The translations under genes were made by a program, and so were the position numbers. A stretch of 64,000 nt of DNA from Amycolatopsis sp. CA-128772 (GTDB taxonomy: Bacteria > Actinomycetota > Actinomycetes > Mycobacteriales > Pseudonocardiaceae), in assembly GCF_002904295.1 (NCBI RefSeq), contig NZ_PPHG01000071.1, forward strand, positions 168,001-232,000, written 5' to 3'. Each line of letters starts with the position of its first letter. Position 1 is the stretch's first letter. This document shows positions 1 through 8,764 of this stretch, piece after piece. Below the pieces are notes generated by a model. That model was not told the origin of the DNA and did no database searches. It saw only the letters and a list, made by a program, of their open reading frames with translations.

Positions 1-584
1 AGCCCGGTCGACCACCGGTCGCCGAGCAGCTCCATCGTGTCCGGGAAGAACATCAGCGGGTCGCCGGCCAGGGAATCCGCGTCCTTGCGGCGGAAGCGCT
101 TGGACGCCGTCGCCGCCGCGACGCCGGTGCTGTCCAGCCGCGACGCCCGCACGTCACGCGCGTCGACCCGGCGGCTGCAGGCGGCGCAGCCGAGGGGCGC
201 TGATGTAGCCAGCTCGCAGTCGAGGTGGATCAGCGTCGGCAGCACCTCGCGGCGGCCTTCGACCCACTCGCGCTCCCACGCCCAGATCGAAATCAGCAGC
301 GGCCACAGCTCGAGGCCGCGTTCGGTCAGCCGGTACTCGTGCCGCGTGCGGCGCGCGTCCCGGTACGGCACCCGGGTGAGCAGGCCCGCGTCCACCATGT
401 CCCGCAGCCGTCCCGACAACGCCGTCGGCGAAATGCCCAGCCGCAGCCGCAGCTCCTCGTAGCGCCGGAAGCGCAGGAACAGGCTCTGCAGGATGAGCAG
501 CGTCCACTGGTCGCCGACCAGCTCGAGCGCCCGCCGGAGCGGATCGCCCGCCGGCCGGACGCGGTGTGCAGTCGCTTCGGTCAC
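1..584 (-). CDS. HxlR-family transcriptional regulator, tandem domains (partial, runs off left edge)
   Basis: This is a DNA-binding repressor or activator of the HxlR winged-helix family. The N-terminal part (about residues 8-105) is a full HxlR domain, with ALELVGDQWTLLILQ leading into the recognition region around SPTALSGRLRDMVDAGLL and the wing RDARRTRHEYRLTERG. Near residue 185 a second domain begins (MELLGDRWSTGL) and is cut by the window edge, so the protein is a two-domain HxlR of at least 194 residues. A CxxC motif (CAAC, about residue 134) lies in the linker. The GTG start at 582-584 follows a GAGGGGAAACG ribosome site. It is transcribed divergently from the carotenoid oxygenase operon and probably controls it through repeats in the shared intergenic region. 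The family call is firm; the target is inferred from position. Confidence 0.85.
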   Translation of the reverse strand, partial: MTEATAHRVRPAGDPLRRALELVGDQWTLLILQSLFLRFRRYEELRLRLGISPTALSGRLRDMVDAGLLTRVPYRDARRTRHEYRLTERGLELWPLLISIWAWEREWVEGRREVLPTLIHLDCELATSAPLGCAACSRRVDARDVRASRLDSTGVAAATASKRFRRKDADSLAGDPLMFFPDTMELLGDRWSTG

Positions 585-615
585 CCGTTTCCCCTCGTTA
601 CTGACGGCCTCAGCG

Positions 616-660
616 TACACCTGGCTACACCAAAAGAAGCCTATTGACACCTGGGTACAC
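616..660. promoter_or_regulatory. Two 15-bp direct repeats, probable HxlR operator and operon promoter
   Basis: TACACCTGGCTACAC (616-630) and GACACCTGGGTACAC (646-660) differ at two positions and start exactly 30 bp apart, about three helical turns. The second copy overlaps a TTGACA -35 box at 644-649 serving the rightward operon; a possible -10 is CATAGT at 665-670, with a short spacer. A dimeric HxlR protein bound to both copies would block that promoter. The repeats are seen directly; the regulator assignment is inferred from the divergent HxlR gene. Confidence 0.6.
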
Positions 661-708
661 AAATCATAGTCTCTTCCCCATCACCCCGCGCAGCCAGGGA
701 GCAGCCCG

Positions 709-2181
709 ATGACCAGCACCTCCGAACAGCCGCTGATGGTGGCCCGGGCGGCGGACGCGGCCGAGGACAACCCCTACCTGCTCGGCGTCTACGCCCCGGT
801 CGGGACCGAGATCGACGCGGAAGACCTGCAGGTCATCGGCGAGATCCCGAAGGACCTCAACGGCGTCTACCTGCGCAACGGCCCGAACCCGCGATTCGCC
901 CCGGAAGGCCGCTACCACTGGTTCGACGGCGACGGCATGATCCACGCCGTCCACCTGGAGAACGGCCGGGCCCGCTACCGCAACCGCTGGATCCGCACGA
1001 AGGCCTTCGAGGCCGAGTCGGCCGCGGGCAAGGCGCTCTGGACCGGCGTCATGGAAAATCCGAAGGGCAACCCCTTCGGCAACGCGCACGGCCTGGGGCT
1101 CAAGGACAACGCCAACACCGACGTCGTCTTCCACCGCGGCCGGATCCTCGCCACCTGGTACCTGTGCGGCTCGCCGTACGCGGTCGACCCGCTGTCGCTG
1201 GAGACCCTCGGCGCCGACGACTTCCTCGGCACGCTGGCCGGCGACATGATGGCCCACCCCAAGGTCGACGAGGTCACCGGCGAGCTGTTCTGGTTCGACT
1301 ACGGACCCCGCCCGCCGTACCTGCGCTACGGCGTGATCAGCGCGGACGGCAAGGTGGTGACCACCACCGACGTCGAGCTGCCCGGCCCGCGCCTGCCGCA
1401 CGACATGGCCATCACCGAGCACTACGCGGTGCTGATGGACCTGCCGCTGGTCCAGGACCTCGCGGCGGCGAAACAGGGCCGCCACAAGCTGCACTTCGAC
1501 CGCTCGCTGCCCAGCCGCTTCGGCGTCATGCCACGCTACGGAGACGGTAGCCGGATCCGGTGGTTCGAAGCGAGCCCGTGCTACATCTACCACGTCGTCA
1601 ACGCCTGGGAGCAGGGCGACGAAGTCCTCCTCGACGTCTGCCGCGTGCAGCGCCCGCAGCCGCGCGCCGACGCACACACGCCACTCGCGAAAATGCTGTC
1701 CTACCTGCGGCTCGACGCCCAGCTGCACCGCTACCGCTTCGACCTGCGGACCGGTGCGTGCCACGAGGAGCCGCTCGACGACGACAACACCGAGTTCCCG
1801 ACCGTCGACGCCCGGGGCGTCGGACGGCGGAACCGGTACTCCTACGCGGTGCACATCTCGCCCGAGTCGACGCTGAAGTTCGACGGGCTGGTGCGCCACG
1901 ACAATCTTGCCGGCGCAAAGACCGAATACCGGTTCGGTCCCGGCCGGTGGGGCAGCGAGGCTCCGTTCGCACCCCGCGAAGGAGCACCCGTCGATTCGGC
2001 GGACGGGTACCTGGTGACGTTCGTGCAGGACGAGCGTGAGGGGCGCTCGGAACTGGACATCTTCGACGCCGCCGACCTCGCTGCCGGACCCGTGGCCAGG
2101 GTCCTGCTCCCCCAGCGTGTCCCGCTCGGTTTTCACGCGACCTGGGTCCGGGCGGACCAGCTGGAAAACCTCCGTCCATGA
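709..2181 (+). CDS. Carotenoid oxygenase family protein (RPE65/lignostilbene dioxygenase type)
   Basis: This is a non-heme iron dioxygenase that splits a carbon-carbon double bond in a carotenoid, apocarotenoid or stilbene. The 490-residue length is usual for bacterial members, and the family propeller motifs are present, such as GVYLRNGPNP and WFDGDGMIHAV. The four iron-binding histidines can be placed at about H183 (MAHPK), H231 (LPHDM), H295 (YIYHVV) and H476 (GFHATW). No signal peptide is visible, so it is cytoplasmic. It is the first gene of an operon with an acyl-CoA synthetase, which starts inside its stop codon, then thiolase and flavin/F420 genes. That order suggests cleavage of the substrate to an aldehyde or acid that is then activated with CoA and shortened. 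The exact substrate cannot be read from sequence. Confidence 0.9.
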   Translation: MTSTSEQPLMVARAADAAEDNPYLLGVYAPVGTEIDAEDLQVIGEIPKDLNGVYLRNGPNPRFAPEGRYHWFDGDGMIHAVHLENGRARYRNRWIRTKAFEAESAAGKALWTGVMENPKGNPFGNAHGLGLKDNANTDVVFHRGRILATWYLCGSPYAVDPLSLETLGADDFLGTLAGDMMAHPKVDEVTGELFWFDYGPRPPYLRYGVISADGKVVTTTDVELPGPRLPHDMAITEHYAVLMDLPLVQDLAAAKQGRHKLHFDRSLPSRFGVMPRYGDGSRIRWFEASPCYIYHVVNAWEQGDEVLLDVCRVQRPQPRADAHTPLAKMLSYLRLDAQLHRYRFDLRTGACHEEPLDDDNTEFPTVDARGVGRRNRYSYAVHISPESTLKFDGLVRHDNLAGAKTEYRFGPGRWGSEAPFAPREGAPVDSADGYLVTFVQDEREGRSELDIFDAADLAAGPVARVLLPQRVPLGFHATWVRADQLENLRP

Positions 2182-3875
2182 GATGCCATCGAGAGGGTCG
2201 CGCCCGGGACTTCCGGGCGCGGGGATGGTGGAGTGCGGAGACGATCGACCGGCTCGTGAAGGAGCGGGTCAGTGCCGACCCGGAGGGTCTCGCGCTGGTC
2301 GATCCACCGAACACCACCGCACTGGTCGGACGCGACCCGGTGCGGTGGACCTGGAACCGGCTCGACGAACGCGTCGACGTCCTGGCCGCGTTCCTGCTCG
2401 CCGGAGGGGTGCGAGCAGGTGACGTCGTGGCCGTGCAGCTGCCGAACTGCTCGGCCCTGGCCCAGGCGTTCCTCGCGATCGTGCGGATCGGCGCGATCGT
2501 CACCCCGTTCCCGGTGTCCTACCGGGAACACGAACTCGGCCCGATGTGCCGGCGCACCGGTGCCGTCGGGGTGGTGACCGCATCCAGATACGGCGAGCAC
2601 GAGCTCGCCGGGGCGGCCCTTGGGCTAGTAGGCGCTTCGGCGCCGTCGGTCCGGTTCGTCGTCGCCTGCGGGGACGACGAACCGGCCGGCGCCCTGGGCT
2701 GGCCCGAAGCTCCACTGTCCGAAGCGGAGCAATCCGCTTTGGACAGCTATTTGTCCACACTCGACACCGACGTGAACGACTGCGTGACGATCTGCTGGAC
2801 GTCCGGCACCGAAGCCGAACCGAAGGCGGTCCCGCGCTGCCACGGCGACTGGCTGGCGACCGCGCGCGGCTGCGTGCAGGCCGCGGGGATGACCCCGGAC
2901 GACGTCCTGCTTTCGCCGTTCCCGATGACGAACATGGCCGGCATCGGCGGCATGTTCCTGCCGTGGCTGCTGACCGGCGCCGTGTTCGCCCCGCACCACC
3001 CGTTCGACCTGCCGATGTTCCTCGGCCAGCTCGCGGCCGAGCGGGTGACCTACACGCTCGCGCCACCGGCGTTGCTGACCATGCTGCTGCACAACGAAAA
3101 AATGCTGTCCGGTGTGGACATTTCGGCGCTGCGGAAGATCGGGTCCGGCTCGGCGCCGCTCTCGCCGTGGCTGGTGCGCACCTGGGCCGAGCGGTACGGC
3201 ATCGGCATCATCAACTTCTTCGGCTCGAACGAGGGCACCGCGCTGCTGTCCGGCCCGGTGGACATCCCGGCCCCGGACCAGCGCGCGAGCTACTTCCCGA
3301 ACTACGCCTCGGACGTCACCTGGTCGACCCCGGTCGCCGGCTGGACGTCGGTGCGGCTGCACGACCCGGTGACCGGCGAGCACGTGACCGAACCCGGGCG
3401 CCCGGGCGAGCTGCACATCGCCGGGCCGACGGTGTTCGCCGGCTACCTCACGGAAATCGGGCAGCCGCTGGACACTTCGGCGTTCGACGAGGACGGCTGC
3501 TTCCGCACCGGCGACGTCTTCGAGATCGCCGGCGAGCGCGGGGAGTTCCTGCGGTACGTCGACCGGACGAAGGACCTCGTGATCCGCGGTGGCATGAACA
3601 TTTCGCCCGCCGAAGTCGAGGGCCTGCTGGCCGGGCACCCGGACGTGGCTGACGTCGGTGTTGTCGGCGTGCCCGACGACGTCATGGGGGAGCGGGTCTG
3701 CGCGGTCATCGTGCCGGGCGCGCGCAAGCCGTCGCTCGACGAGCTGGTCGCGCACCTGCGCGAGAAGCAGGTGGCCGCGTTCAAGCTGCCGGAACGCCTC
3801 GAGTACGCCGACGCCTTGCCCCGCAACCCGGTGGGGAAGATCCTGAAGCGGCAGCTGCGGGAAAGCCTGGGGTGA
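2178..3875 (+). CDS. AMP-dependent acyl-CoA synthetase/ligase
   Basis: This ANL-superfamily enzyme activates a carboxylic acid to its acyl-CoA through an acyl-adenylate. The phosphate-binding loop (WTSGTEAEPKAVP, residues 207-219) is a variant of the usual TSGTTGxPKG. Further motifs are FFGSNEG (A5), FRTGDVFEI (A7), GGMNISPAEVE (A8) and a C-terminal PVGKILKR carrying the catalytic lysine. At 565 residues it is full length. Its ATG overlaps the TGA of the carotenoid oxygenase by four bases, so translation is probably coupled. It most likely activates an acid derived from the oxygenase product and passes it to the thiolase that follows four bases downstream. Substrate specificity is not predictable here. 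Confidence 0.9.
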   Translation: MRCHREGRARDFRARGWWSAETIDRLVKERVSADPEGLALVDPPNTTALVGRDPVRWTWNRLDERVDVLAAFLLAGGVRAGDVVAVQLPNCSALAQAFLAIVRIGAIVTPFPVSYREHELGPMCRRTGAVGVVTASRYGEHELAGAALGLVGASAPSVRFVVACGDDEPAGALGWPEAPLSEAEQSALDSYLSTLDTDVNDCVTICWTSGTEAEPKAVPRCHGDWLATARGCVQAAGMTPDDVLLSPFPMTNMAGIGGMFLPWLLTGAVFAPHHPFDLPMFLGQLAAERVTYTLAPPALLTMLLHNEKMLSGVDISALRKIGSGSAPLSPWLVRTWAERYGIGIINFFGSNEGTALLSGPVDIPAPDQRASYFPNYASDVTWSTPVAGWTSVRLHDPVTGEHVTEPGRPGELHIAGPTVFAGYLTEIGQPLDTSAFDEDGCFRTGDVFEIAGERGEFLRYVDRTKDLVIRGGMNISPAEVEGLLAGHPDVADVGVVGVPDDVMGERVCAVIVPGARKPSLDELVAHLREKQVAAFKLPERLEYADALPRNPVGKILKRQLRESLG

Positions 3876-3879
3876 GGTC

Positions 3880-5066
3880 ATGACGGTGTACGTGCTGGGC
3901 GGGGCGCAGACCGACTTCGCGCGCAACTTCACGAAGGAAGGCCGCGGGCTGCTCGAGCTGTTCGCCGAAGTCGTGCCGGCCGCGCTGGCCGACGCCGGCG
4001 TGAGCGCCGACGACGTCGAAGTCGCGCACGTCGGGAACCTCGCCGCCGAGCTGTTCACCGGCCAGGCCCAGCTCGGCGGGCTGCTCGTGGCGGCCGTACC
4101 GGAGCTGGACGGCGTGCCGTCGGCCCGGCACGAAGCCGCGTGCGCGTCCGGCAGCACGGCGGTGCTCGCCGCGTGCGCCGACCTCGAGGCCGGCCGGTAC
4201 GACCTGGCGCTGGTCGTCGGCGTCGAGCTGATGCGCAACGTCGACGGGCAGTGCGCGGCCGAGCACCTCGGGTCCGCCGCGTGGGCCGGGCACGAGGCCG
4301 TCGCCGCGAAGTTCCCGTGGCCCGCGCTGTTCGCCGACGTCGCTTCCGCCTACGACGAGCGGTACGGCCTCGACCCGGCGCACCTCGGGCTGTTCGCCGA
4401 ACACGCCTTCGCCCGGGCGGCGCTGAACCCCCTGGCCCAAGCCCGCGACTGGCGGTTCCCGGCCGGCTCGTTCGGACCGGACGACGAGCTCAACCCCGTC
4501 GTCGAGGGCCGCCTGCGCAAGCAGGACTGCGGCCGGATCACCGACGGCGCCGCGGCGGTCCTGCTGGCCTCGCCGGCGTTCGCCGAACGGCTCGGCGGCG
4601 GGTTCCCGCGCATCGCGGGCTTCGGGCACCGCACCGCGCACATCGGCCTCGCGCCGAAGATCGCGGCCGGCGGGGAGTACCTGTTCCCGCACCTGCACGG
4701 CGCCGTCGCCGACGCCTACCGGCGGGCGGGCGTGCCCGGCCCGGCGCGCTCGACGTCGTCGAACTGCACGACTGCTTCACCATCACCGGCCTGGTCGCGC
4801 TGGAGCACCTCGGCGCGGCCCCGCCCGGCGAGGGCGGCCGGTTCATCGCCGGCGGCGGTCTCGGCGCGGCCGGGATCAACCCGGGTGGCGGCCTGATCGG
4901 GCTCGGCCACCCGGTCGGCGCGACCGGCGTCCGCATGCTGCGCGACGCGGCCCGGCAGGTCTCCGGCACGGCGGGCGAGACGCAGGTCGGGGGCGCGCGG
5001 ACGGCGTTGACGCTGAACGTCGGCGGCTCGTTCACCACGGTGGTCACCCTGGTGGTCACCGCATGA
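3880..5066 (+). pseudogene. Thiolase family protein, disrupted by a one-base frameshift
   Basis: The gene encodes a thiolase of the SCP-x/lipid-transfer type, which would cleave or form a beta-ketoacyl-CoA. The first frame gives the N-terminal domain with the nucleophile C88 (HEAACASGS). Near 4735-4745 the frame switches by one missing base in a GC-rich run. The second frame then gives the rest of the C-terminal domain: DVVELHDCFTITG, GGLIGLGHPVGATG and a normal end at 5066. Both halves match the family without other damage, so the change is recent or a sequencing error. The stop overlaps the next gene start by four bases, keeping the operon architecture. If real, the frameshift removes the C-terminal histidine and cysteine region and inactivates the enzyme. 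Confidence 0.75.
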
Positions 5067-6052
5067 GGCTGTCGGTGTCGCTGGGGCTCTGGCAGGACCG
5101 GCCGCCGGCGGAGGCGCTGGAGACGGCCCGTGCGGCCGAGGCCGCGGGCTACCCGGAGCTGTGGATCGGCGAAATGGCGACGTGGGACGCGTTCGCCCTC
5201 GGCACGGCGATCGGTGCGGCCACCTCGACGATTTCCCTGACCTTCGGGCCGCTGGCGGTCACCGTGCGGGACCCGGCGACGATCGCCATGGGCGTCGCGT
5301 CGGTGGCGGCACTGACCGGCCGGGAAACCGGCGTCGCTCTGGGGACCTCCAGCGACGTCGTCGTGCGCGGCTGGCACGGCCGCTCGCGCGATCGTGCCGC
5401 CACGGCGCTGGCGGAGTCCGCGGTGGCGGTCCGGCAGCTGCTGAGCGGCGAAAAGTCCACTGTGGACGGCCAGGTCGTCGGTTCGCGGGGTTACCGGCTG
5501 CGCTTGCCCGCTCCGGAATCGCCCCTGACCATCGCCGCGTTCGGGCCGCGGGCGCTCGACGTCGCCGCGCGGCACGCCGACCGGATGGTCGTCAACCTCG
5601 TCAGCCCGGCCGCCGCGGCCACGCTGGTGCGCGGGCTGCGCGCCGCGGCCGAGCGGGCGGGCACCACCCCGCCGCCGGTGGCCGCGTGGGTGGTCGGCGC
5701 GGCCGGCCCCGGACCGGCCGAGCTCGAACAGCTCCGCCGGGGCGTGGTCGGCTACCTGGCCGCGCCCGGCTACGCCGACATGTTCCGCGCGGAGGGCTTC
5801 GGCGACCTCGTGGCCTTCGCCCGCAGCCGGCCGCACCCGCGCGAACTCCTGGCGGCGATCCCCGCCGAGGCCATCGCCGCCGTGGGCCTGCTCGGGTCGG
5901 GGGCGGAGATCGCCGCGAAGATCGGGGCCTACGCCGCGGCCGGCGTCGACGAGCTGGCGATCGTCCCGGCCACCGGCGACGGGGACCCCGGTGGGGCGAA
6001 AACCCTCGAGGCGTGTCGATCCGCGGCCGTTCTGTCCGACACTGGGGTATGA
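5063..6052 (+). CDS. LLM-class F420-dependent (luciferase-like) oxidoreductase
   Basis: This is a TIM-barrel enzyme of the bacterial luciferase-like superfamily, which in actinomycetes usually uses coenzyme F420 (less often FMN) for hydride transfer. It has 329 residues and the typical N-terminal pattern RAAEAAGYPELWIGE, the strand-3 region FGPLAVTVRDPATIAMGVA, and a C-terminal GSGAEIAAKIGAYAAAGVDE. The gene starts in an ATGA overlap with the thiolase stop and itself ends in an ATGA overlap with the PPOX gene. It is therefore the fourth gene of the carotenoid oxygenase operon, probably oxidising or reducing a pathway intermediate. F420 use fits the fbiC gene at 56.9-59.5 kb. The substrate is unknown. 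Confidence 0.85.
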   Translation: MRLSVSLGLWQDRPPAEALETARAAEAAGYPELWIGEMATWDAFALGTAIGAATSTISLTFGPLAVTVRDPATIAMGVASVAALTGRETGVALGTSSDVVVRGWHGRSRDRAATALAESAVAVRQLLSGEKSTVDGQVVGSRGYRLRLPAPESPLTIAAFGPRALDVAARHADRMVVNLVSPAAAATLVRGLRAAAERAGTTPPPVAAWVVGAAGPGPAELEQLRRGVVGYLAAPGYADMFRAEGFGDLVAFARSRPHPRELLAAIPAEAIAAVGLLGSGAEIAAKIGAYAAAGVDELAIVPATGDGDPGGAKTLEACRSAAVLSDTGV

Positions 6053-6567
6053 CCGAACCGACCGCCACCCGCAACCTCGACCGAACCGGGGCCGCCCCGC
6101 TGCCGTGGAGCAGGGCGCGTGACCTCCTCGCCACCCAGACCCCGAAGGAGGACCTGACGTTCTTCGTCGGGACCGCCCGCCCGGACGGCCGCCCGCACGC
6201 CGCCGGCGTCGGCGCCATCTGGGTGGACGACACGCTGTACTTCGTCAGCGGCCCGGGCACTCGCCGGGCCCGCAACCTGGCCGCGAACCCGGCGTGCAGC
6301 GTGTCGGTGCGCCTGAAGGGCCTCGACGTCACGTTGGAAGGCGAGGCCCACCGCGTCGCCGAAGCAGCGACCCTCGAGCGGGTGGCGGCCGTCTACCGCG
6401 AAGGCGGCTGGCCCGCGACCGTGCTGGACGAGGGTTTCACCGCCCCGTTCATGGCGGGCAGCGCCGGCCCGCCGCCGTGGCACCTCTACCGGCTCACGCT
6501 GCACCGGGCCATCGGCGTCGCCTGCGCCGAGCCGTACGGCGCCACCCGCTGGGACTTCAGCCGCTGA
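6049..6567 (+). CDS. Pyridoxamine 5'-phosphate oxidase-like (PPOX) family protein
   Basis: This is a 172-residue split-barrel flavin/F420-binding protein. The core reads FFVGTARPDGRPHAAGVGAIWVDDTLYFVSGP, then RRARNLAANPACSVSV, which is typical of actinobacterial PPOX-fold reductases and general stress proteins. The ATG at 6049 overlaps the TGA of the preceding LLM enzyme by four bases, making this the last gene of the operon that begins at 709. It probably works on a cofactor or intermediate together with the LLM oxidoreductase. Its 3' end overlaps the convergent SGNH hydrolase by 11 bases. The fold is clear; the reaction is not. Confidence 0.85.
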   Translation: MTEPTATRNLDRTGAAPLPWSRARDLLATQTPKEDLTFFVGTARPDGRPHAAGVGAIWVDDTLYFVSGPGTRRARNLAANPACSVSVRLKGLDVTLEGEAHRVAEAATLERVAAVYREGGWPATVLDEGFTAPFMAGSAGPPPWHLYRLTLHRAIGVACAEPYGATRWDFSR

Positions 6568-7408
6568 TCGCCGCGGCGACCAGCCCGCCGATCGCGGCCA
6601 TGCCGTCCGCGTTCGGGTGCAGCGGCGCGGCGACCGACGTCGGGATCACGCTCTCGAACCACTTGACGCCGGGGACCTTGCAGACGTCGTGGCCGACGGA
6701 GGCGGTCCGGACGTCGACGTAGTGCGCATGGTGCGCGGCGGCCTGCCGGGCCAGGGCAGCGTTGGTCCGGTCGACGCTGCCCTGGATGTAGTTCGCGTCG
6801 CGCGGGGTCAGCGGCGCGATCGGCCAGCACCCGTTGTGCGGCAGGTAGGTGCCGTAGCCGGCCACGAAGACGTCGGCGTCCGGCGCCTTCGCGTGGATGG
6901 CGTCCAGCAGCGCGCCCCACACCGGCTCGAACGTGGCGATCTTCTCGGCCAGCTGGTCGTGGCCGCCCGCGGTGTACCGGTCGACGCAGTCGGGGTTGAT
7001 GCCGGGCAGCAGGTTGATGCAGCTCGTCGCGGCGCCGACCAGGCCGATGTCGTTGCCGCCGATCGTCACGGTCACCGTGCGGGTCTGCGCGCCGAGCGCG
7101 TCGAGCTGGGGCGGCACCGCGCCGGCCGACGTCCGCTGCGGCGCGGTCATGTCCGCCGTCGTCGCGCCGGAGCACGTGACGTCGGTCAGCGGCACGCCCA
7201 GCTGCTTCGCGGCGACGTGCGGATAGTTCGCCAGGGACCGGAGGCAGCCGGGGGAGGCGAGGTCCGGGGGCAGGACCAGCGGCCCGGCCGCCGCCGAATC
7301 CCCCAGCGCCACGTACTCCCCGGTGGTGCCCGCCGCCGCCGGGGCCGCCGCCGCGCCCGCCAGCGCGGTGACCATGATCGCGATGAACGCCGTCGTTCTC
7401 ACTCGCAC
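6557..7408 (-). CDS. Secreted SGNH/GDSL-type esterase or lipase
   Basis: This is a 283-residue secreted serine esterase of the SGNH hydrolase fold. After a signal peptide (about residues 1-31, ending AAAAPAAAG) come block I YVALGDSAAAGP with the nucleophile serine, block III GGNDIG, and a C-terminal HPNADG holding the catalytic histidine. Paired cysteines suggest disulfides, as in Streptomyces secreted lipases of this type. The GTG start at 7408 is preceded by a strong AAGGAGG five to six bases upstream, which decides against longer readings. It is convergent with the PPOX gene (11-base overlap) and divergent from the PucR-type regulator. The likely role is hydrolysis of extracellular lipid or polyester esters. 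Confidence 0.9.
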   Translation of the reverse strand: MRVRTTAFIAIMVTALAGAAAAPAAAGTTGEYVALGDSAAAGPLVLPPDLASPGCLRSLANYPHVAAKQLGVPLTDVTCSGATTADMTAPQRTSAGAVPPQLDALGAQTRTVTVTIGGNDIGLVGAATSCINLLPGINPDCVDRYTAGGHDQLAEKIATFEPVWGALLDAIHAKAPDADVFVAGYGTYLPHNGCWPIAPLTPRDANYIQGSVDRTNAALARQAAAHHAHYVDVRTASVGHDVCKVPGVKWFESVIPTSVAAPLHPNADGMAAIGGLVAAAISG

Positions 7409-7513
7409 GCCGTCCTCCTTGACGTTGTGCCGATGGCTGGTCTCCGTGACACCATCGGCACGGCGCGGGGCCGGGTTGACTGGGAATCCGGGTAGAGAAC
7501 GAGGGGATCGGTT

Positions 7514-8743
7514 GTGACCGAGCACAAGGGCGGCGGCGAGCTGACCCTCGGCGGCCAGCGCGTGCACGAGCGGCTCACCCGGGAGGAACCCGAGCTGATC
7601 GCCCGGGTGCTCCGGCGCATCCAGGCCGAGGTCGCGGACTACCGGCGGCTGCCGGTGGAGGAGCTGACCGGCGACATCGCGGGGATCACCCGGCAGGCGG
7701 TGCGGGCGTTCGCGCGCAGCCTGCGCGAGGATCGCGAGCTCAACGCGGCCGAGCTGCGGGAGGTCGGCGCGTCCGCCGTCCGCCGGGCGGAAGAGGGCTT
7801 CCCGCTGGAGGCCGTGCTGACCGCGTACCACGTCGGCGCGCGGGAGATCTTCGCCGTCGGCTCGGCTTCTTCGGGCCGTGCGGACGTCGCCGACCTGCTC
7901 GAAGTCGCGGACCGGGTGCTGGCGTTCGTCGGGACGGTCACCGGCGCGGTCACCCGCGGGTACCTGGAGGAACTGCGCACGAAGGTCGGGCAGGAGCACA
8001 CCGCGCGCCGGACGCTGCTGTCGGTGCTCGTCGACGGCGGCCCGGTCGACGTCGTCGCCCGCAGCGCCGGGATCACGCTGCCGGCGCAGTACCTCGTGCT
8101 GAGCGTCGAGCTCGGGCCGCACGCCGACGAGGCGTCGCCGGGGGTGGACGCCGAGATCGCCGTCCGCCGCAAGCTCCGCCGGTTCCTGGCGGCGTTCGAG
8201 CACGCGTGCGGCGACGGCGTGCTGGCGTCCTTGGACGGCCCGGGCGGGCTGGTCCTGCTCCCGGTGGCCGGCCGGCCGTCGGACTGGCACGCGGTGCTGG
8301 ATGCGGCCGGGCGCGCGGCGGGCGTGACGGTGCTGGCGGCGGCGGACACGGCGGCGCCGGCGGAGGTCCGCGAGGTGGCCGCGCAGACCGGCGAGGTGCT
8401 GGACGTGCTGCGCTGGTTCGGCCGCGACCCGGGGCTCTACCGCCTCGACGACGTCCTGGTCGAGTACCAGCTGACCCGCCCGGGCGCGGCCCGCGACCGC
8501 CTCGCGGCCGCGCTCGGCCCCCTGGACGCGCACCCCGAGCTCGTCGAAACCCTGAAGACGTACCTGGCCCTGGACACGAACCGCCGCCGGACGGCAGCCC
8601 GCCTGCACGTCCACCCCAACACGGTGGACTACCGCCTGCGGCGCGTCCGCGACCTGACCGGCATCGACCCGCTCCACCCCGCCGGCCTGGCCCGCCTGAC
8701 GGCGGCCTCGGCCGCCCGCCGCGCAACCCTCGCCCGCCGCTGA
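7514..8743 (+). CDS. PucR/CdaR-family transcriptional regulator
   Basis: This 409-residue regulator has an N-terminal RsbRD-like helical region (about 20-160), a central GGDEF-like sensor segment, and a C-terminal PucR helix-turn-helix. The C-terminal stretch contains ALDTNRRRTAARLHVHPN followed by TVDYRLRRVRDLTG. The GTG start at 7514 has a GAGGGGATC site upstream. It is divergent from the SGNH esterase gene across 105 bp, so that gene is a candidate target. Its 3' side runs directly into an array of 21-bp repeats. The effector is unknown. Confidence 0.85.
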   Translation: MTEHKGGGELTLGGQRVHERLTREEPELIARVLRRIQAEVADYRRLPVEELTGDIAGITRQAVRAFARSLREDRELNAAELREVGASAVRRAEEGFPLEAVLTAYHVGAREIFAVGSASSGRADVADLLEVADRVLAFVGTVTGAVTRGYLEELRTKVGQEHTARRTLLSVLVDGGPVDVVARSAGITLPAQYLVLSVELGPHADEASPGVDAEIAVRRKLRRFLAAFEHACGDGVLASLDGPGGLVLLPVAGRPSDWHAVLDAAGRAAGVTVLAAADTAAPAEVREVAAQTGEVLDVLRWFGRDPGLYRLDDVLVEYQLTRPGAARDRLAAALGPLDAHPELVETLKTYLALDTNRRRTAARLHVHPNTVDYRLRRVRDLTGIDPLHPAGLARLTAASAARRATLARR

Positions 8744-8764
8744 CGCTCGTCCCCCGCCGGGGGA

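Noticed and set aside
664..2136. Long open frame antisense to the carotenoid oxygenase
   Set aside because: It is a by-product of high GC at third positions; the plus-strand frame has the four iron histidines and the family length.
7409..8677. Open extension upstream of the SGNH esterase start, antisense to the PucR gene
   Set aside because: The signal peptide and strong ribosome site fix the start at 7408; the extension has no homology-like content.
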